From assembly GCF_020921035.1 (NCBI RefSeq), contig NC_063158.1:6244001-6308000 (forward strand): a stretch of 64,000 bases of DNA, read 5' to 3'. A program made the translations under genes and the position numbers. Under the pieces are notes generated by a model, which was given only the letters and a program-made list of their open reading frames with translations, did no database searches and had not been told where the DNA came from. The stretch comes from Rhodamnia argentea. Lineage: Eukaryota > Streptophyta > Magnoliopsida > Myrtales > Myrtaceae. Every line of letters begins with the position of its first letter. The first letter of the stretch is position 1. Shown here piece after piece: positions 22,112 through 35,652 of the stretch.

Positions 22112-22345
22112 TTTTTCGTGGAAAATAAATAATTTCGAAAATATTTTTCAGAAAATGATCGTTTGCGTCTCTTAGGATAATTAGTAAATGAAATATCTTC
22201 GCTATCAATAACAATCTATGTTCTAAATATTTTTGTGGGTGATGAAACATTTTTCATTTACTTATTTTTGTAAGAAATAAAAGCGATTATTTCTGAAAAA
22301 ATAATTTACAAGTTATTCATTTTTTGCGAAATAAACGAAGCCTAA
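22112..22345. mobile_element. MITE, about 234 bp
   Basis: The terminal inverted repeats are about 60 bp: CTAAGGCTCCTTTTTTTTCG on the left, CTTAGGCTTCGTTTATTTCG on the right in reverse complement, both leading to a shared TTTTTCAGAAA(A/T)(A/T)ATCG. It resembles the MITE at 6482-6727. No clear target duplication. Confidence 0.7.
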
Positions 22346-23742
22346 GTATATACTGTCTTTTTTTTTGGATGGATGAATGGGCACCGTCTTAACCAAGAAC
22401 ATGCCGATGGTAGGAACAAACATAATAGAAGTCCAAGCTTGGTTTACGAAGGAGATTGTGGTTATTTCTTCGTCAAATACTCATCTTGTGCTAGCTCGCT
22501 TGGCTCCATGCCGTTGCAATTAGAGCCATCAATTGGGTGGGTTCAATCGAAAATAGTTCGACCCATATTAAATCATTCAACTTGTTCTGACCTATTTTTA
22601 TGCTATACAATTCCAGCAACGCATACCCGACCGGACACATACCCAAGCCTATCCATATTGCTGAAACATTTCAATATTAAAATTCAGTTTAGAAACAATG
22701 ATAATTTTTTAAGAAATAATATCTTACTAAAACACTATGAACAATTTTCATAATTCTTAAAAAAATTTGTGATTTTTTATATATATTTCTTTCTTTCCTT
22801 TTCTTCTACATCCGGTGAGGGTTGTTGGCCGACTAGCAGTAGATGCTTGAATGCATGATATTCCAATGTGGCGATCGATGGTAATGCCCATGGAAATGGT
22901 GGCCCTTTGGGGCTTGACGAAGCCGATCGACCGATGTCCAATCCGATCCGATTTATATATACCCGATCATGTCTCGGATTTCTTATTTAGGATTGTAACT
23001 AATAATGATGTGGTTTGCATGTCTACATTCCAATTAGTAGTTAGCTGCTTTCCATACCGTGAGTGTTTATCTGTTTTGATCAATTGCCTGTTAATTGTTT
23101 TCCTAGATACTAGATAAAGGATCAAATAGGTAATTGCACGAAATAACAGAAAAACATTATGCATGATCGTCTAACACTAGTTAGACAGTTGGTAAGCTTA
23201 AAATGATATGCATAATGTATGATCACCTTAGAGAACATTAACTGGTTAGGTACTGAAAGGGTACCGATTATTAATTAGTGTAAACAAGTCCCCAAACCTA
23301 GAAGCTATAATTGCGTAGGAATCAAGATGACACTCCCATGTCTCAATTGGTTTTCGGCATATCCAATAGGCTAGTGGTGACCCATAATAACTTTTTAGGT
23401 TGCTAATTATGAAAATGAAATTCAACGTCACGTGAGGTACGACTTAGAAGAGTCTGCGCCATTAATCGATGACAATATCTCTAAACCCATCAGGACCCCC
23501 GGGAGGGACAAAAGGCAGGTCGTGATGCATTACATAGAAAAAAATTAGGGATCGACTTTCCACCCCTAAACAAAAATTAATTTGGTTTATTGCATATACA
23601 TATTAGGAGCATTTGCATAAAGTTTGCATATTTATTGTACTGGTGGTGGATGAACTCGAGTGGATAGTTCTAAGCTTAATTAAGCCAAGCGCGTAGTGAT
23701 GTCAATTCGACCTAGCCCATTAGTTCTCATGATAACTTAGTC
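22346..23742. other. anonymous sequence with a shared scrap
   Basis: No gene is seen. Positions about 23641-23735 (GGATGAACTCGAGTGGATAG onward) match the upstream modules of the DUF295 gene at about 46310-46390 and 55255-55290, a small dispersed piece of the same repeat. Confidence 0.5.
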
Positions 23743-24450
23743 GGATGCTATGGTTGTAATGGAATGAGAAGTTTCCGTGATGCGATTAGATTAGTCAACC
23801 AACACCCAACTTATCAAGAACAGTTATAATTAAAAAGAAATTAGGCCTTTCCATTATATCGTAATCGACAAGCCAAAAAAAAAAAAAATGGATGCTATGA
23901 ATTTCTGCTGTCTTAGAGTAATTAGTGTTTTTGTTTTTATCATAAAGCAAATATTTGTCCTTACTTGTAATTAAAAAGATTATAATAGGTGAAATTAAGC
24001 AAGTAAAGATCGGGAAACAAGGTCTGGTAAACATTCCACACTGTTTTTCTTTTCTTGCTGTGTCAGAGCAATTGGTAACTCCGTCATTTTTGCGCATAAC
24101 ATGAATAAGAACGACGTAACTTGATGTAACGGGCTCGGTGTGATCTCGATGGAAGATTTGGGCTATTTCTAATCCTTTCAAACGGGCTTCGTGTCTATCG
24201 ATAATTCAATATTGTCAATGTTGTGGAATTTTATATCTAGCTCTCGCCCTCTTGAGTCTTGACACATGGTAAAAGTGTCTTTATAACACGTGGGAGTTAA
24301 AGCAGCCATTGATTTCACTAATCCTACGTACCCATGTGGAATAATCTCGTTCTTTGATTGTTGGAACCATCTCCTTATAAATAGCCAAATTGATTCACAC
24401 ATTGAAAGAGCAAACTTACTTGTTTTTTTTTTTTTTACGAGGAGGAGACA
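23743..24450. repeat. duplicated promoter-like segment, copy 2 (empty site)
   Basis: This is the uninterrupted paralogue of 19221-20910. It contains a TATA box in CCTTATAAATAGCC (24375-24385) and the same upstream block, but no recognisable gene follows. It looks like the promoter of a lost or moved gene family. Confidence 0.65.
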
Positions 24451-24639
24451 ATCAACAGTTCTTGATTCATACTTTTTTTTGTTTTAATTTTTAGTTTTTT
24501 CATTAATTGGATTACCACGCCCGATGTTGCTGGTCATCTGTTCAAAACTTATTTTTGAACTGCTGTTTCTTGGTTTAGCCTTCAAGAACACAAGGAATGA
24601 AATTCGATATGCCCATAAGGCATGTTTCTTAGAAACAAA

Positions 24640-25335
24640 GTGATATGCGCAAACTTTATTTGTTGATGGCAACGACGAAATCAAACACTTAGAAGTGCAG
24701 ATTCGAAAAAATCAACAAAAACACAATAAAAGTCGCAACAAAAGTTGATTTCCGAGCAAATCCAAACCAAATAAACACTCAATCTAGATTAGTCAGACCT
24801 TCACCATCATCGCAAGCTATCTCAATTTGGTTTCGATTCAAACCGAGCCAAAATCCACAATAGCAGAACAATTATCGGCATTCTCTGTGTACTATCTTGA
24901 GTCTATTAGACTAATCTTTAAGCCAAATTATTCTTTATTGATGCACAATTACAACCGTTGTTAACAAATCAAAAAATTTCACTGTAATGCAAGCCTCGGT
25001 TTTTCCATATTGAAATGCAATAACCGTGTGGACTAGCAAATTTTGGTTTAAAAGTTGGTCATGAGAGGGTATTCATTTTATTTATCTGCTCCTTAAATCG
25101 TTCACTTGATCACTCTTTCGGCTTGAACCGCAAATGGCGATTCTCGGAGCCTCTAATCGCTCCACTCTCATTTTCTCATCACTATGAAGTGAGAATGGAG
25201 AAGAATCGAGCTTTGCGCACAGCTGGAATGGCTTTCATCCCCCTTTCAAACTCCCGCCCAAAAATTTGTTATGGCCAGCTGACGCACTTGTGTTCCATGC
25301 GCCGATGGTAGCTGGCCAGGATTGGGAGTGCATGG
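24640..25335. repeat. dispersed repeat shared with 50.76-51.11 kb
   Basis: Landmarks AATCAAACACTTAGAAGTGCAG, CCCCTTTCAAACTCCCGCCC and TTATGGCCAGCTG recur in the same order at 50756-51065. No protein family is recognised in any frame. It ends where the Copia fossil begins. Confidence 0.6.
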
Positions 25336-25349
25336 GTGAGTAGCTGGGT

Positions 25350-27546
25350 TGGAAGTATTGGAAAATTTCTTTAGGAATGGGATGAACAATGGAAGCAGAC
25401 TTTGAGGCGTGATAACACTCTCTTTAAGGATTTATTTGCCCCACATCGTTGCTAATGGTTTCCAGCAAATATCCTCCAGGATACAACAAAATCTCAATGA
25501 GAATAGCATATAACAATTCTGATATTTCTCGGCGATCTCTCTAGAAAATAATTGGAAAGAGTGGCTGTATTTCTTGTTTGGAAAGAAAACAAAAAAAAAA
25601 AAAAATGAAAGAAGAAGATGTAATGATTGAATAGAAACGATTAGTAATTTATAGTGAAATTATTTGAAGAGACATGATCTTTCAAAGGTTAAGAAATTAT
25701 GTCCGAACGGACGCAACCTTTCAAAGGTTAAGAAGTTATATTTGAATAGACACAATTCGGATGCACCTCTACAAATGTTGTAGGAGCCCTTTGTGAATAG
25801 TCACACTGCTTCAATAGGACGCAATGGTTATTGTTGATTGTGCCAAATCTAGTCCATATGCGCACTCACATCTTTTCGATGTGTGACAAGGCACCTAGTA
25901 GTTTATTTTACAAACAAATTACCAACAATTCCCAACTTTGTTTGTAAAAAAAATTACAAAATAAATTTTTTCAAAAAATACAACCAATATTTTTATGAGA
26001 TTAATATACCTACATAAAGATCTCTTTCGAGTTAAACCTTTATTTAGTGCAAGTATCTCAAAACTCTATTAAAGTTACAAATAACTTAGCTTTAAATTTG
26101 TTACTCTATGTAATAGAATCGGACATACCACACATATATTAACTTCTTGTTTCAACGAGATGTTCATATTTACTCAGCACTATTATGGCATTGATCTTGT
26201 ACCTGTTTCATGAGCTCTTTAGAAAGCAACCCTAACTTTCGTAAGAAGAGGCACCACTTCTAACCTCATATAGGTGAACTATTTTCACGTGTTTCTATTA
26301 CTAATAAACACGTTACTAAATCGTATTATACTTCATTAAGAGTATAACTCAGTCTCTAAAACATAACAGACAATGTGCTAGTATCGGGTCGGGTTACTAT
26401 TAGTGATGATTTTAAGTAAAGGGTTTCGGCCTCGTTTCATTTGAGGTCACCTTTACCACATCTCTGGATAGAGCCTTTGTAAAGGGATTGGCTAGATTTT
26501 TGCTTGATATCATATAAACAATTGTTATTGTACCATCCTGAATCAATTGTTTTACGTACTCATATCTAAGACTTATCATTTTATAAGTGCCACTATAAGC
26601 CCTTGCCAAAGTAGCATGATTGTCACAATAAATAGAAATAGGAGACTCTCCACACATCCGAACGTGCGCAGAGTACAAATAGAGAGGTAGATATTGCCCC
26701 GCCACAAACAAGGCAAATATTGCCTGCGAAAATTGGGAACGCGGCAAATTGTGGGGAATTAGGCAGGGGATTAGGCGAATTGGGGTTCATTTTGTTTCTT
26801 ATATATTTTATGTACTTACAATCGAAAACCTAATGCAACGTGTATTATTATATTCCATTTATTTTTTCAAAAAATGAATGATTTAGAAAATATTTTTCTA
26901 GAAAATTTTCAATTAAGGGCTTCAAATATCCTCATTTTATCAAATAAGGGCATGAAGTGATTTTTGTTTCAAATAAAGGCCCGAATGACTTTATTTAGAT
27001 TATGTCATAATTTGATATCCAACAGCAAATTTCTAATCCAGTAAGCCTCTTTTCTAGTTGCTGCTAAAGTAATGAATTCCGATTCCATCATTGAGTGAGT
27101 TATGCATGTTTGTTTCTTGCTCGCCCAAGATACATCACATCTCCCCAATGGGAAGATCCATCCAGAAGTGGAATGTTTATTTCTTACACTAGAAATTAAA
27201 CTAACATCAGTGTATCCTTCTAACACTGCCGGATAATCATTATAGAACAATCCTAAATTTTTAGTTCTCTTAAGATACACAAAAATTATGGTAACAACAT
27301 TCCAATATTCTATACTAGGATTACGAGTGTATTTGCTCAACTTATATACGGAAAAGCAATATCGGATTGAGTACAATGCATCGCATGCATTAAAGACCCT
27401 ATAAAACACGCATATTCAAGTTGTGCTACTGCTCTACCAGTATTATAACTTAATTTGATACTGGTATCAAATAGAGTAGTCATTTCTTTGAAACTAAGAT
27501 GTTTAAATTCATTTGACATCTTTTCAATATAATCACATTGACTCAA
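25350..27546 (-). mobile_element. Ty1/Copia LTR element fossil (3' part)
   Basis: On the minus strand, pieces of Copia reverse transcriptase/RNase H are recognisable at 27546-27005 (for example GYTDVSLISS, STSGWIFPLG, SWASKKQ) and 26747-26412 (RNase H end, with YCDNHA and HVDIKY-like surroundings). A purine tract and an LTR beginning TGTTGGTAATTTG (25927) follow and run to about 25350. Only the 3' part and one LTR are present; gag, integrase and the other LTR are absent. It is interrupted by an AT-rich repeat at about 26750-27000. It is broken in several places and looks old. Confidence 0.75.
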
Positions 27547-27570
27547 AGAATAACCCCACTATGCCTTTTA

Positions 27571-27730
27571 GCGGGAAAATTACTAAAAAAGTCCTAAATC
27601 TATTACAATTATACCAATTCAGTCCTAATTTTTTTTTTGCTGATTCAATCCTAAACCTTTTTCAATTTTGCCAATTTAGTCCATCCAATGAATTTTGGCT
27701 AGCCGGCCAACGACCTAATTGTTGACACCT
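27571..27730. mobile_element. partial Mutator-type MITE end
   Basis: GCGGGAAAATTACTAAAAAAGTCCTAAATCTATTAC at its start is the terminal repeat of the 7042-7644 family, followed by the usual CCAATTTAGTCC blocks. The opposite end is missing. It abuts the outer end of the left palindrome arm. Confidence 0.6.
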
Positions 27731-27734
27731 AATT

Positions 27735-28855
27735 CTTAATTAGTTTTTCTTTACATTTTTTTAAAAAAAAAATCCATAAAAATTCATAAAATTGAAAAAA
27801 TTAACTTTGGGAACCTTGGCCTAGAATAAGGAACCAATTTTGAAGAAAAAATAATGCTTCACATTTTTCGCATTTTTAATATTTTTCAAAAGTAGAAAAA
27901 TACCCAAAAATCATAAAAATTACATTTGTGGCCACAAAAATCTGGAAAAATATCCAATATTTTTATTTTAATTCCCTCTTCATTTTTCCCTATGAAAATT
28001 TGAAAAATTCAATTTGTGGATGCATGAGTCTTCACAAACGTAAACCCAAATTGAGCGAAAAAAATTCATTTGAGGTCTTTCTATTGTTTTTCTTACTTTG
28101 AGTCAGTTGTCACATTTGATTCCTACACCTTTAATTGCATTTTGGTCCAATCAATTTCAATTTTTAAGCAGTTTGTAAAGTGGACCTATTTGCATTTTCG
28201 ATTTAATCTCCGGTTTCCGATTATAGTCAAATTGACCATTTTAAAGATGAACCCATGCGCAAACAAACATTGACCCATAAGTTTTTTGGCATTCGAAACA
28301 CATTGGCAATGTGATATTGACGCAAATTAGTAATTAAGAGCCCCAATTGGTCAAATTTTACATCCAGGTCAAACTTACGTTTTGGGGCTTTTACACAAAA
28401 TTGAACCGATTTGATTCGAAGGTGACATTCCTAGATGATATCCATTCTTTACAATTCAATTTTGAGCTTAATTTCATAAGAATAGGTCAAATGTGCAATG
28501 ACTTGGACTAAAAATGTGAAATCGGGTCAACTGGGTCGGATTGATCCGACCTAGTCAACCCGGCTTGACCCAATTTGGGCTACAGACCAAAATATTGGTC
28601 TTTCTCTTGTTCTTTGCGCACCGATCACGGGCCAAAAGAGATGGTCAAACTGTTGACCAAGGAACCCACAGTACAGTTCCTTCATTCGCACACCCGGGGA
28701 GCTCCAAAAAACCACACGAATAGAAGAAGATCGGGAAGCTGGATTGAGTTCAAGAGCTGTCCAACCAACTTCCTCGATGCCAGCTATTAACGAAAATACA
28801 ATCTGTTATGATGGTTGTTAAAAAAAGGGGGATGAATTCGGTAGAGGGGGGTTTG
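27735..28855. repeat. giant palindrome, left arm, outer part
   Basis: Read forward, this matches the reverse complement of about 40105-41215 across its whole length, with roughly nine in ten bases identical where I compared. Shared landmarks include TTTGCGCACCGATCACGGGCC and CCCGGGGAGCTCC. It is separated from the rest of the left arm by the chromovirus at 28856-36321. No coding content is recognised. Confidence 0.85.
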
Positions 28856-28859
28856 TCCT

Positions 28860-31800
28860 TTGAAGTCCGTAATGCGGGCTCTTAACATATTCTCCAAAAT
28901 TTGTATGACTCTTTCTGATTGTCCATCCGTTTGAGGATGAAAGGCCGTGCTAAAGCGAAGTTTGGTTCCCAACGCATCTTGGAAACTTTTCCAAAACTTT
29001 GCCGTAAACCTTGGGTCTCTGTCCGAAGTGATACTCATAGGAACTCCATGTAGCCTCACGATCTGCTGAACATATAAATTGGCCAATTTCTCCAGGGTAT
29101 AGTCGGTTCGCACCGCCCGGAAATGGGCTGATTTGGTCAAACGGTCAACTATCACCCAAGTGGAATCATGACCTCGTGAAGTTCTCGGTAATCCTTGCAC
29201 AAAATCCATGGTGATATGTTCCCATTTCCACTCGGGAATTTCTAAAGGCTTTGACATTCCCGCCGGCTTAAAATGTTCTGCTTTTACCCGTTGACAAGTT
29301 AAGCATTTAGAAACATACCTGGCGATATCTGTTTTCATTCCGTTCCACCAATAATGTTGTCGAAGATTTCGGTACATCTTAGTGCTTCCAGGGTGAATAC
29401 TATAGTTACTCCGATGAGCTTCTGCTAAAATTTCTCTTTTTAAGTCTTCATCTCTAGGTACGCAGAGACGTCCTCGGAACTTGACGATCCCTTTCTTAGA
29501 CACTTGGAAGTCTGGTTTCTTACCTTCTAATGCCTCATTTTGAATTTTAGAGATCTCAGAATCTGATTGTTGCAATGTTTTGATCTTTTGTACCGGTTCG
29601 GGCACTATCCTAAGTGTAGCAAGAATGCCGGTGAGTTCATCTATTTCCACTTTGAATTTTGAGTTTGAGATCTCACTTAACAACCCCCATTCCTTACTCA
29701 TCATACTGGCCATGTATAATGTAGATTTCCTGCTAAGAGCATCGGCTACCCTGTTTGCCTTACCAGGGTGATATAAGATCTCACAATCATAGTCCTTCAA
29801 TAGTTCCATCCAACGTCGTTGTCTCATGTTCAACTCCTTCCGAGAGAATAAATATTTTAGACTTTTATGATCAGTAAAGATTTGGAACTTTTCCCCATAT
29901 AAGTAATGCCTCCACATCTTCAATGCAAAAATAATAGCCGCCGGTTCCAAATCATGCGTCGGATAATTCAATTCATAAGGTCGTAGTCGTCGCGAAGCAT
30001 AAGCGATTACTTTTCCATGTTGCATTAAAACACAACCCAAACCTTTGTGTGATGCATCACTATAAATCACAAATCCTCTAGACCCCGATGGTATTGTTAA
30101 TATTGGAGCGGAAGTTAACTTTCTCTTGAGCTCTTGGAAACTTCGTTCGCATTCCTCTATACATTCAAACTTGACTCCTTTTCGTGTCAATTGGGTCAAT
30201 GGACCAGCGATGCGGGAGAACCCTTCCACAAATCTTCGATAATATCCTGCCAACCCTAGAAAGCTTCGAATCTCCGTAACGGTTGTTGGTCGAGGCCAAT
30301 TTACTACAGCTTCAATCTTGGCCGGATCAACGGAGATTCCTTCTCCAATAACCATATGACCCAAAAATATCACACGATCTAGCCAGAATTCACACTTACT
30401 AAATTTGGCGTATAACTTATGTTCCTTCAAAGTCCGTAATGTCATCCTCGGATGTTCTTCGTGTTCCCTAGGCCCTTTAGAATACACCAGGATGTCATCG
30501 ATAAATACTATCACAAACCGATCCAAATAAGGCTTGAATACCCTATTCATTAAATCCATGAATGCCGCTGGAGCATTCGTTAGTCCAAATGGCATAACTA
30601 GAAACTCGTAATGGCCATATCTAGTTCGAAAGGCTGTCTTAGGGATATCTTCCTCCTTAATTCCCAACCGATGGTAACCCGATCTTAAATCGATCTTTGA
30701 AAAAACTGAAGTTCCTTGTAATTGGTCAAACAGGTCGTCAATTCGAGGTAGAGGATATTTGTTCTTTATGGTCATCTGGTTTAGTTGTCGGTAATCTATA
30801 CATAGACGGAATGATCCATCCTTTTTCTTGACAAATAATACCGGCGCACCCCATGGTGATGTGCTCGGCCTAATAAAGCCTTTGTCTAATAATTCCCGTA
30901 GCTGCACTTTTAATTCTTTTAACTCTGCCAAAGCCATTCTATATGGAGCCCTAGAAATAGGCTCGGTTCCCGGAGCCAATTCAATAGCAAACTCAACCTC
31001 TCGCTTAGGTGGTAATCCCAGAAACTCTTCCGGAAAGACGTCCAGGAATTTTTGAACAACTGGGATTTCCTCTATCTTGGCTTCCTTCTTAGTCAAATCC
31101 TTCACACATGCTAAATAACCTTGGCACCCCTTGTCAAGGAGCACGCAAACTTCAATTGCAGAAATAAGAGGTATTGACACCCCTATTTTGCTTCCTAAAA
31201 ATTTGAAACTATCTCCATTGGATGGGTTAAACTGAATCACCCTATTAAAACAATCCACATTGGCTCGCATCTTGTGCAACCAATCCATCCCTACGATTAT
31301 ATCAAAATCGGACAAGTCCATTACCACCAAATCAATTTCCTTACCTTGCCTGCCTATAAAGATCTTACATTCCTTGCATATTAGAGTGGTTATCACTTTG
31401 TCCTTCAAGGGCATAGCTACACCGAGCGGTACTTCAAGCAATTCAGGCTTTAATCCACATAATTCAGCAAATCTTGTTGATATAAAAGAATGAGTCGCGC
31501 CGGTGTCGAACAGTGCATTAGCATTCCTATTGCATAAGAAGACCATACCTGTAATAGTTGTTTTGGAGGTCTCTGCCTCCTCTTGGGTCATAGCCCGAAT
31601 CCTTCCTTGAGTTGGAGGCCTTTGCCGAATTCCTGGGGGTTTTATTCCGTCGAGTCGGGGTTGTTGAGTTGATACGGTACGCGGGGACTGTTGTCTCCTT
31701 TGTGGGCAATCTCTGATCGGGTGCCCCACCTGTCCGCAACCATAACATTCCCTCTCGAAAGTACAGGGTGCATTACCATGTGCCTTACCACATCGACGAC

Positions 31801-32683
31801 AGGTTCCATTCGGGCGTGGTACATTACCCATCGTCCGACTTACGCTAGTCCTTCCGAAATCTCCAAAATTGCGTCTCTTAGTAGGAACATTAAATGACCT
31901 CCCAAACATCCTTGGTCTCTTATTATCTCGCCTCATATTATCCTGCGATACCTGGCGACTTGATCCCGCCTTTTGCTCATTTTTATCCTTTTCTTTCAGC
32001 AACACTTGCTCCACGAGTTGAGCTCGCTCGTAGAGTTCGGGATAGTCCCTAATCCTCGGAGGTGCTAACTGCTTTTGAATTTCAATCTTAAGGCCATTCT
32101 GAAACCTTTTACACCTACGTTCCCGAGTATCTATCAACCGAGGTGCAAACCTGGATAGCTCGGAAAATCTCGCTTCATATTGAACCACGGTCTTGTCACC
32201 TTGAGTTAAGCTCATGAACTCGGTTATCTTCCGATCCTTGGCGCAATCAGAGAAGTATTGCCCATAAAAGGCGTTAATAAAAACTTCCCAACTTACTTCA
32301 ATACCATTCGGAAATACCACTTCCTTATTCGCATTCCACCAATGCCGAGCGTTATCCTCAAGTTGATATTCAGCTAGGGCTACTCGATCCACATCGTTAC
32401 AGTTCAACAACCTAAAAATCTTCTCCATACTCTTAATCCATTTCTCGGCTTCTTCAGGTTCTCCTAATCCCGTAAACTTCAACGGCTTCAATTTCAAAAA
32501 TTGCTCGATCAATCCTTGTAAACGGCGTTCGCCTCCTCCAGCATTTGCACCAGCTTGCGGTTGCTGCATTTGAGCTCCTATCACCGCACCCAAATTGGCC
32601 AAGGCTTGCAAGACTTCATCAATTCGATTGTCCGCTCCTGCATTCCCGCCTCCGCCAGTTGATGACCCCCCGGTCCTTACCAT
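28860..32683 (-). other. chromovirus gag-pol region (gag to integrase core)
   Basis: Domains by rough residue number: retrotransposon gag (about 60-230), zinc knuckle [14 protein letters not shown] (about 320), aspartic protease with [11 protein letters not shown] (about 390), reverse transcriptase with [10 protein letters not shown] (about 735), RNase H with [10 protein letters not shown] (about 860), integrase zinc finger [10 protein letters not shown]...CLTCQ (about 1095-1130) and integrase core with [11 protein letters not shown] (about 1255). The domain order RT-RNase H-integrase is that of Ty3/Gypsy. It is treated as a fossil and belongs to the element at 28856-36321. Confidence 0.9.
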
Positions 32684-32897
32684 TGTAAACTTTTAGTCCT
32701 CTACACCTTCATCCACGCCCAATCATGACCAATAGAATTAGCCTTATAAGTAACAAATGATACTAAAGCCTATGAGTAACCTAATGGTTACTTATTTCAC
32801 AAACAAATACAACAATCACAAGCATTAGTATTTAAATCACGCGCGCGTCTTAGCACCCCCAAACGCTTTCGCACCTTATCACTCCAGGTAAACCTAG

Positions 32898-32910
32898 GCT
32901 CTGATAACAA
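32898..32910 (-). other. chromovirus primer binding site
   Basis: On the minus strand TGTTATCAGAGCC closely matches the plant initiator tRNA-Met primer site (TGGTATCAGAGC). It lies a few bases after the LTR end and about 215 bases before the gag start. Confidence 0.7.
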
Positions 32911-32917
32911 AAAGAGC

Positions 32918-35599
32918 TGTGGCGTCCCAGGCACCACTTCTAACGTATTTGGCGACCTATTGTTTCATAAACTTAAAAATCAACTCGAGCACATAAGAAC
33001 ACCAAATGATTATAAATGAAAAGTTCTTAAGAACTATACCACTACGGATACTAGCTAGTGGAAAGGAAGAAAACAACAACATTTATATTAAACTTTTTCC
33101 TTTACTAGTATTTACATTCGTCAAGCACGATCCAAAAAAAAAAACATTCCGGTGATTGGGAGGTCCGGGTTCCTACTCCGGGTCTTATTTACTAGAGCCC
33201 AACACCCAAAAGAAATCCAGCACTTCCTTCTTTGTCTTCTCACGCCTAGTCATCAAGCAAAGTATCCTCTTCGAAAGGGTCATCTTCTTGTGCGACATCC
33301 TCCTGATTGATTGGTTCATCAGCGGAATCTAGAGCGCAGTATGGGAAAGGACCTATCGGTTGTCCTCCTACGGGTAAGTATACAGCATGAAACTTATGGG
33401 GAACGACTCCAGCTACAAATCCCTCGTCTACCCATAGGGTGAACTCATATACAACTAGCTGCAATTCTGGCATATCTAAGTGGATCATATCGTAGTGTGT
33501 CACTTCATACTCTATAGGTACTCCGAAACGTCCAGCAGGTGGAGTGGCCATGATAGCTAATTTGAAAAAAAAGAAAATAAAATAAAAGTGAGCTTATAAG
33601 CTCAGCAAGGAATACCCGACCTTGTCGCCTAAACCAACTCTCCTCAACTTTTAGATCGGCTACGCTAAACACAATTACTGGCAAGAACATTAGCTAGATA
33701 ATAAGATTATATAGCATAAATAACGAGCACACAAAAAAGGAATTTATAAATGCATGCTGTTTGAACATTGTGACTCAAATATCACTAAGAGAGATTAGCT
33801 AGAACTACATTTATCAACGCCAATAGTAGCTAGGTGTGATGTATGCAATTTGTCAATGATGTACGGTGCAACCATGATTCTCTCCCACAACGTCCAGCCA
33901 TGATTCAGAAGTTGATCAGAGCTTTCTTGGCTCAATTCCTTGATATAGTGATCACAGGGCCCTAGTATCCCCCGCACATAGCTCGGGGGTAATTCACTTT
34001 ATGGCGCTTCCCCGCACACAGCTCGGGGGCACCCACACCCACAATTCCAGATGGACAATGCTTGTAGATACTTCATTATATAATGCAATGGGTGAGCTGA
34101 TTATTGTATGCATCACCTTAAAGAAATAGCAGCCTCATTACACATTAAACCGAGAGTTTTATTGCTTACATAACCTGACAATCTAGCACAATGTTCACTT
34201 ACCACATCAATATTATTACACACGTAATATTTAAGGATACTAACAAACAATTCCAATACCAAAACGACTAGCAAGACTTTCGAACCTATGTTACTTTATT
34301 GTCCTCACTTCGAAGATGACCATTCACGTTGGAATAAACACTCTCAGGGTATCCTCTCGATGTACCTCTCTTTTTGTCCCAAGACTTCCTAATTTCGTAT
34401 GTAACTAGTTATGTCAAGCCATCCATCACAACGCCTGGCCCAAGCACTATCTCAACTCGGTCCTTAATCTCAACTAGGATAAGAATCGGAGACCGTTAAT
34501 AAACTTGCATATATCATCCCGATTTGAAACAATAACCTCTCGGTCCCCTACCTTCCCCCACAAGTTCACCTTGTTCCTCATCGCATGCGTTTTTCCTAAA
34601 TCCAGCCTTTCCCCAAGTCAACTTCTTAATTCCAACAAAAAGGCAATCTGTATTTGCTCTACTTGAGGTATACTAGCCTCTACGCATCACTTTCTGACCT
34701 AAAAGATAAACAGATTTAGGTAATGCTTCCCAACTTTTCAACGTCGTCGAACTCGAATCCTCGCTAAGTCCCTCGAGTAAATTCAGAATAATTCACCTTC
34801 CTATATTTGCAATTACTAACAACTAAAGAACAAGGTCAAGATGAATTCCTTGCCTGTGATGTTTAGGGTAGGAATTTGGCTTCGCTTCAATCTTTCGCTT
34901 CAGCCGTTTCACGAACAGAAATTGTCTTCGTAAAGACCCCAAAATGAAACTGAAGAAGATGACTCCCTTGCTCCATGCAAATGGTCTTTTGAGTGTTTGA
35001 GCGAAAAGATGACATTTGGGAGAGATTTTGGCAATGAGTTCGCCACTTGTAATAAGGATTAGGGAGGGGCTGACACTTGCTTTTCATGCTTCAATAGTGC
35101 TGTCCTAATAATAGTTAAATATATATTTTTTTTATTGCCTTGCCAAGTGTCATTTAGCTTGTGCTACATATACCATGATGGTGTCCCCAATCTATATTAC
35201 ATACAACAAGGCCGAAGGACCTGATCAATCCTCTACGCAAATGACCAACCCATCCAATATGTGCCGAACACAAATTAAGGCCCCCTCATGCGACATGCAC
35301 TTCATTTAAGTTTCGAACTTTTGTTAATCCTGCCGAAATCCATCTTGGCGAAGCTAAATGTGTCGAACCCGAATTATTCCATAACAATATTTTAGATTCT
35401 CGTTATGTGCAGTCAAAATATCACGCATATTCTTAAGATACTTGACCATACGTAGCTTAACAGTCACGGTCTGGCTCACCTCTATCAATACACATTCTCT
35501 CCCTGTTGGTAGTACGAATCTTCTAGTCATGAGTCAGTTTTCTAATCCACTTTGGTCTTTTCTCAATCGATTAATAATTAACAAAAACGGGTTGTGACA
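32918..35599 (-). repeat. chromovirus LTR (single copy)
   Basis: It is bounded on the minus strand by the polypurine tract and TGTCACAACCC at one end and GGGACGCCACA before the primer site at the other; the two ends are an imperfect inverted repeat, as LTR ends usually are. I found no second copy in the window. An acidic open frame of 101 codons lies inside it at 33551-33246 (minus); I do not recognise its product. Confidence 0.7.
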
Positions 35600-35652
35600 G
35601 TTTCTCCCTACCATATAAAAATTTCGTCCTCGAAATTTAGGGCTTTAATCCA

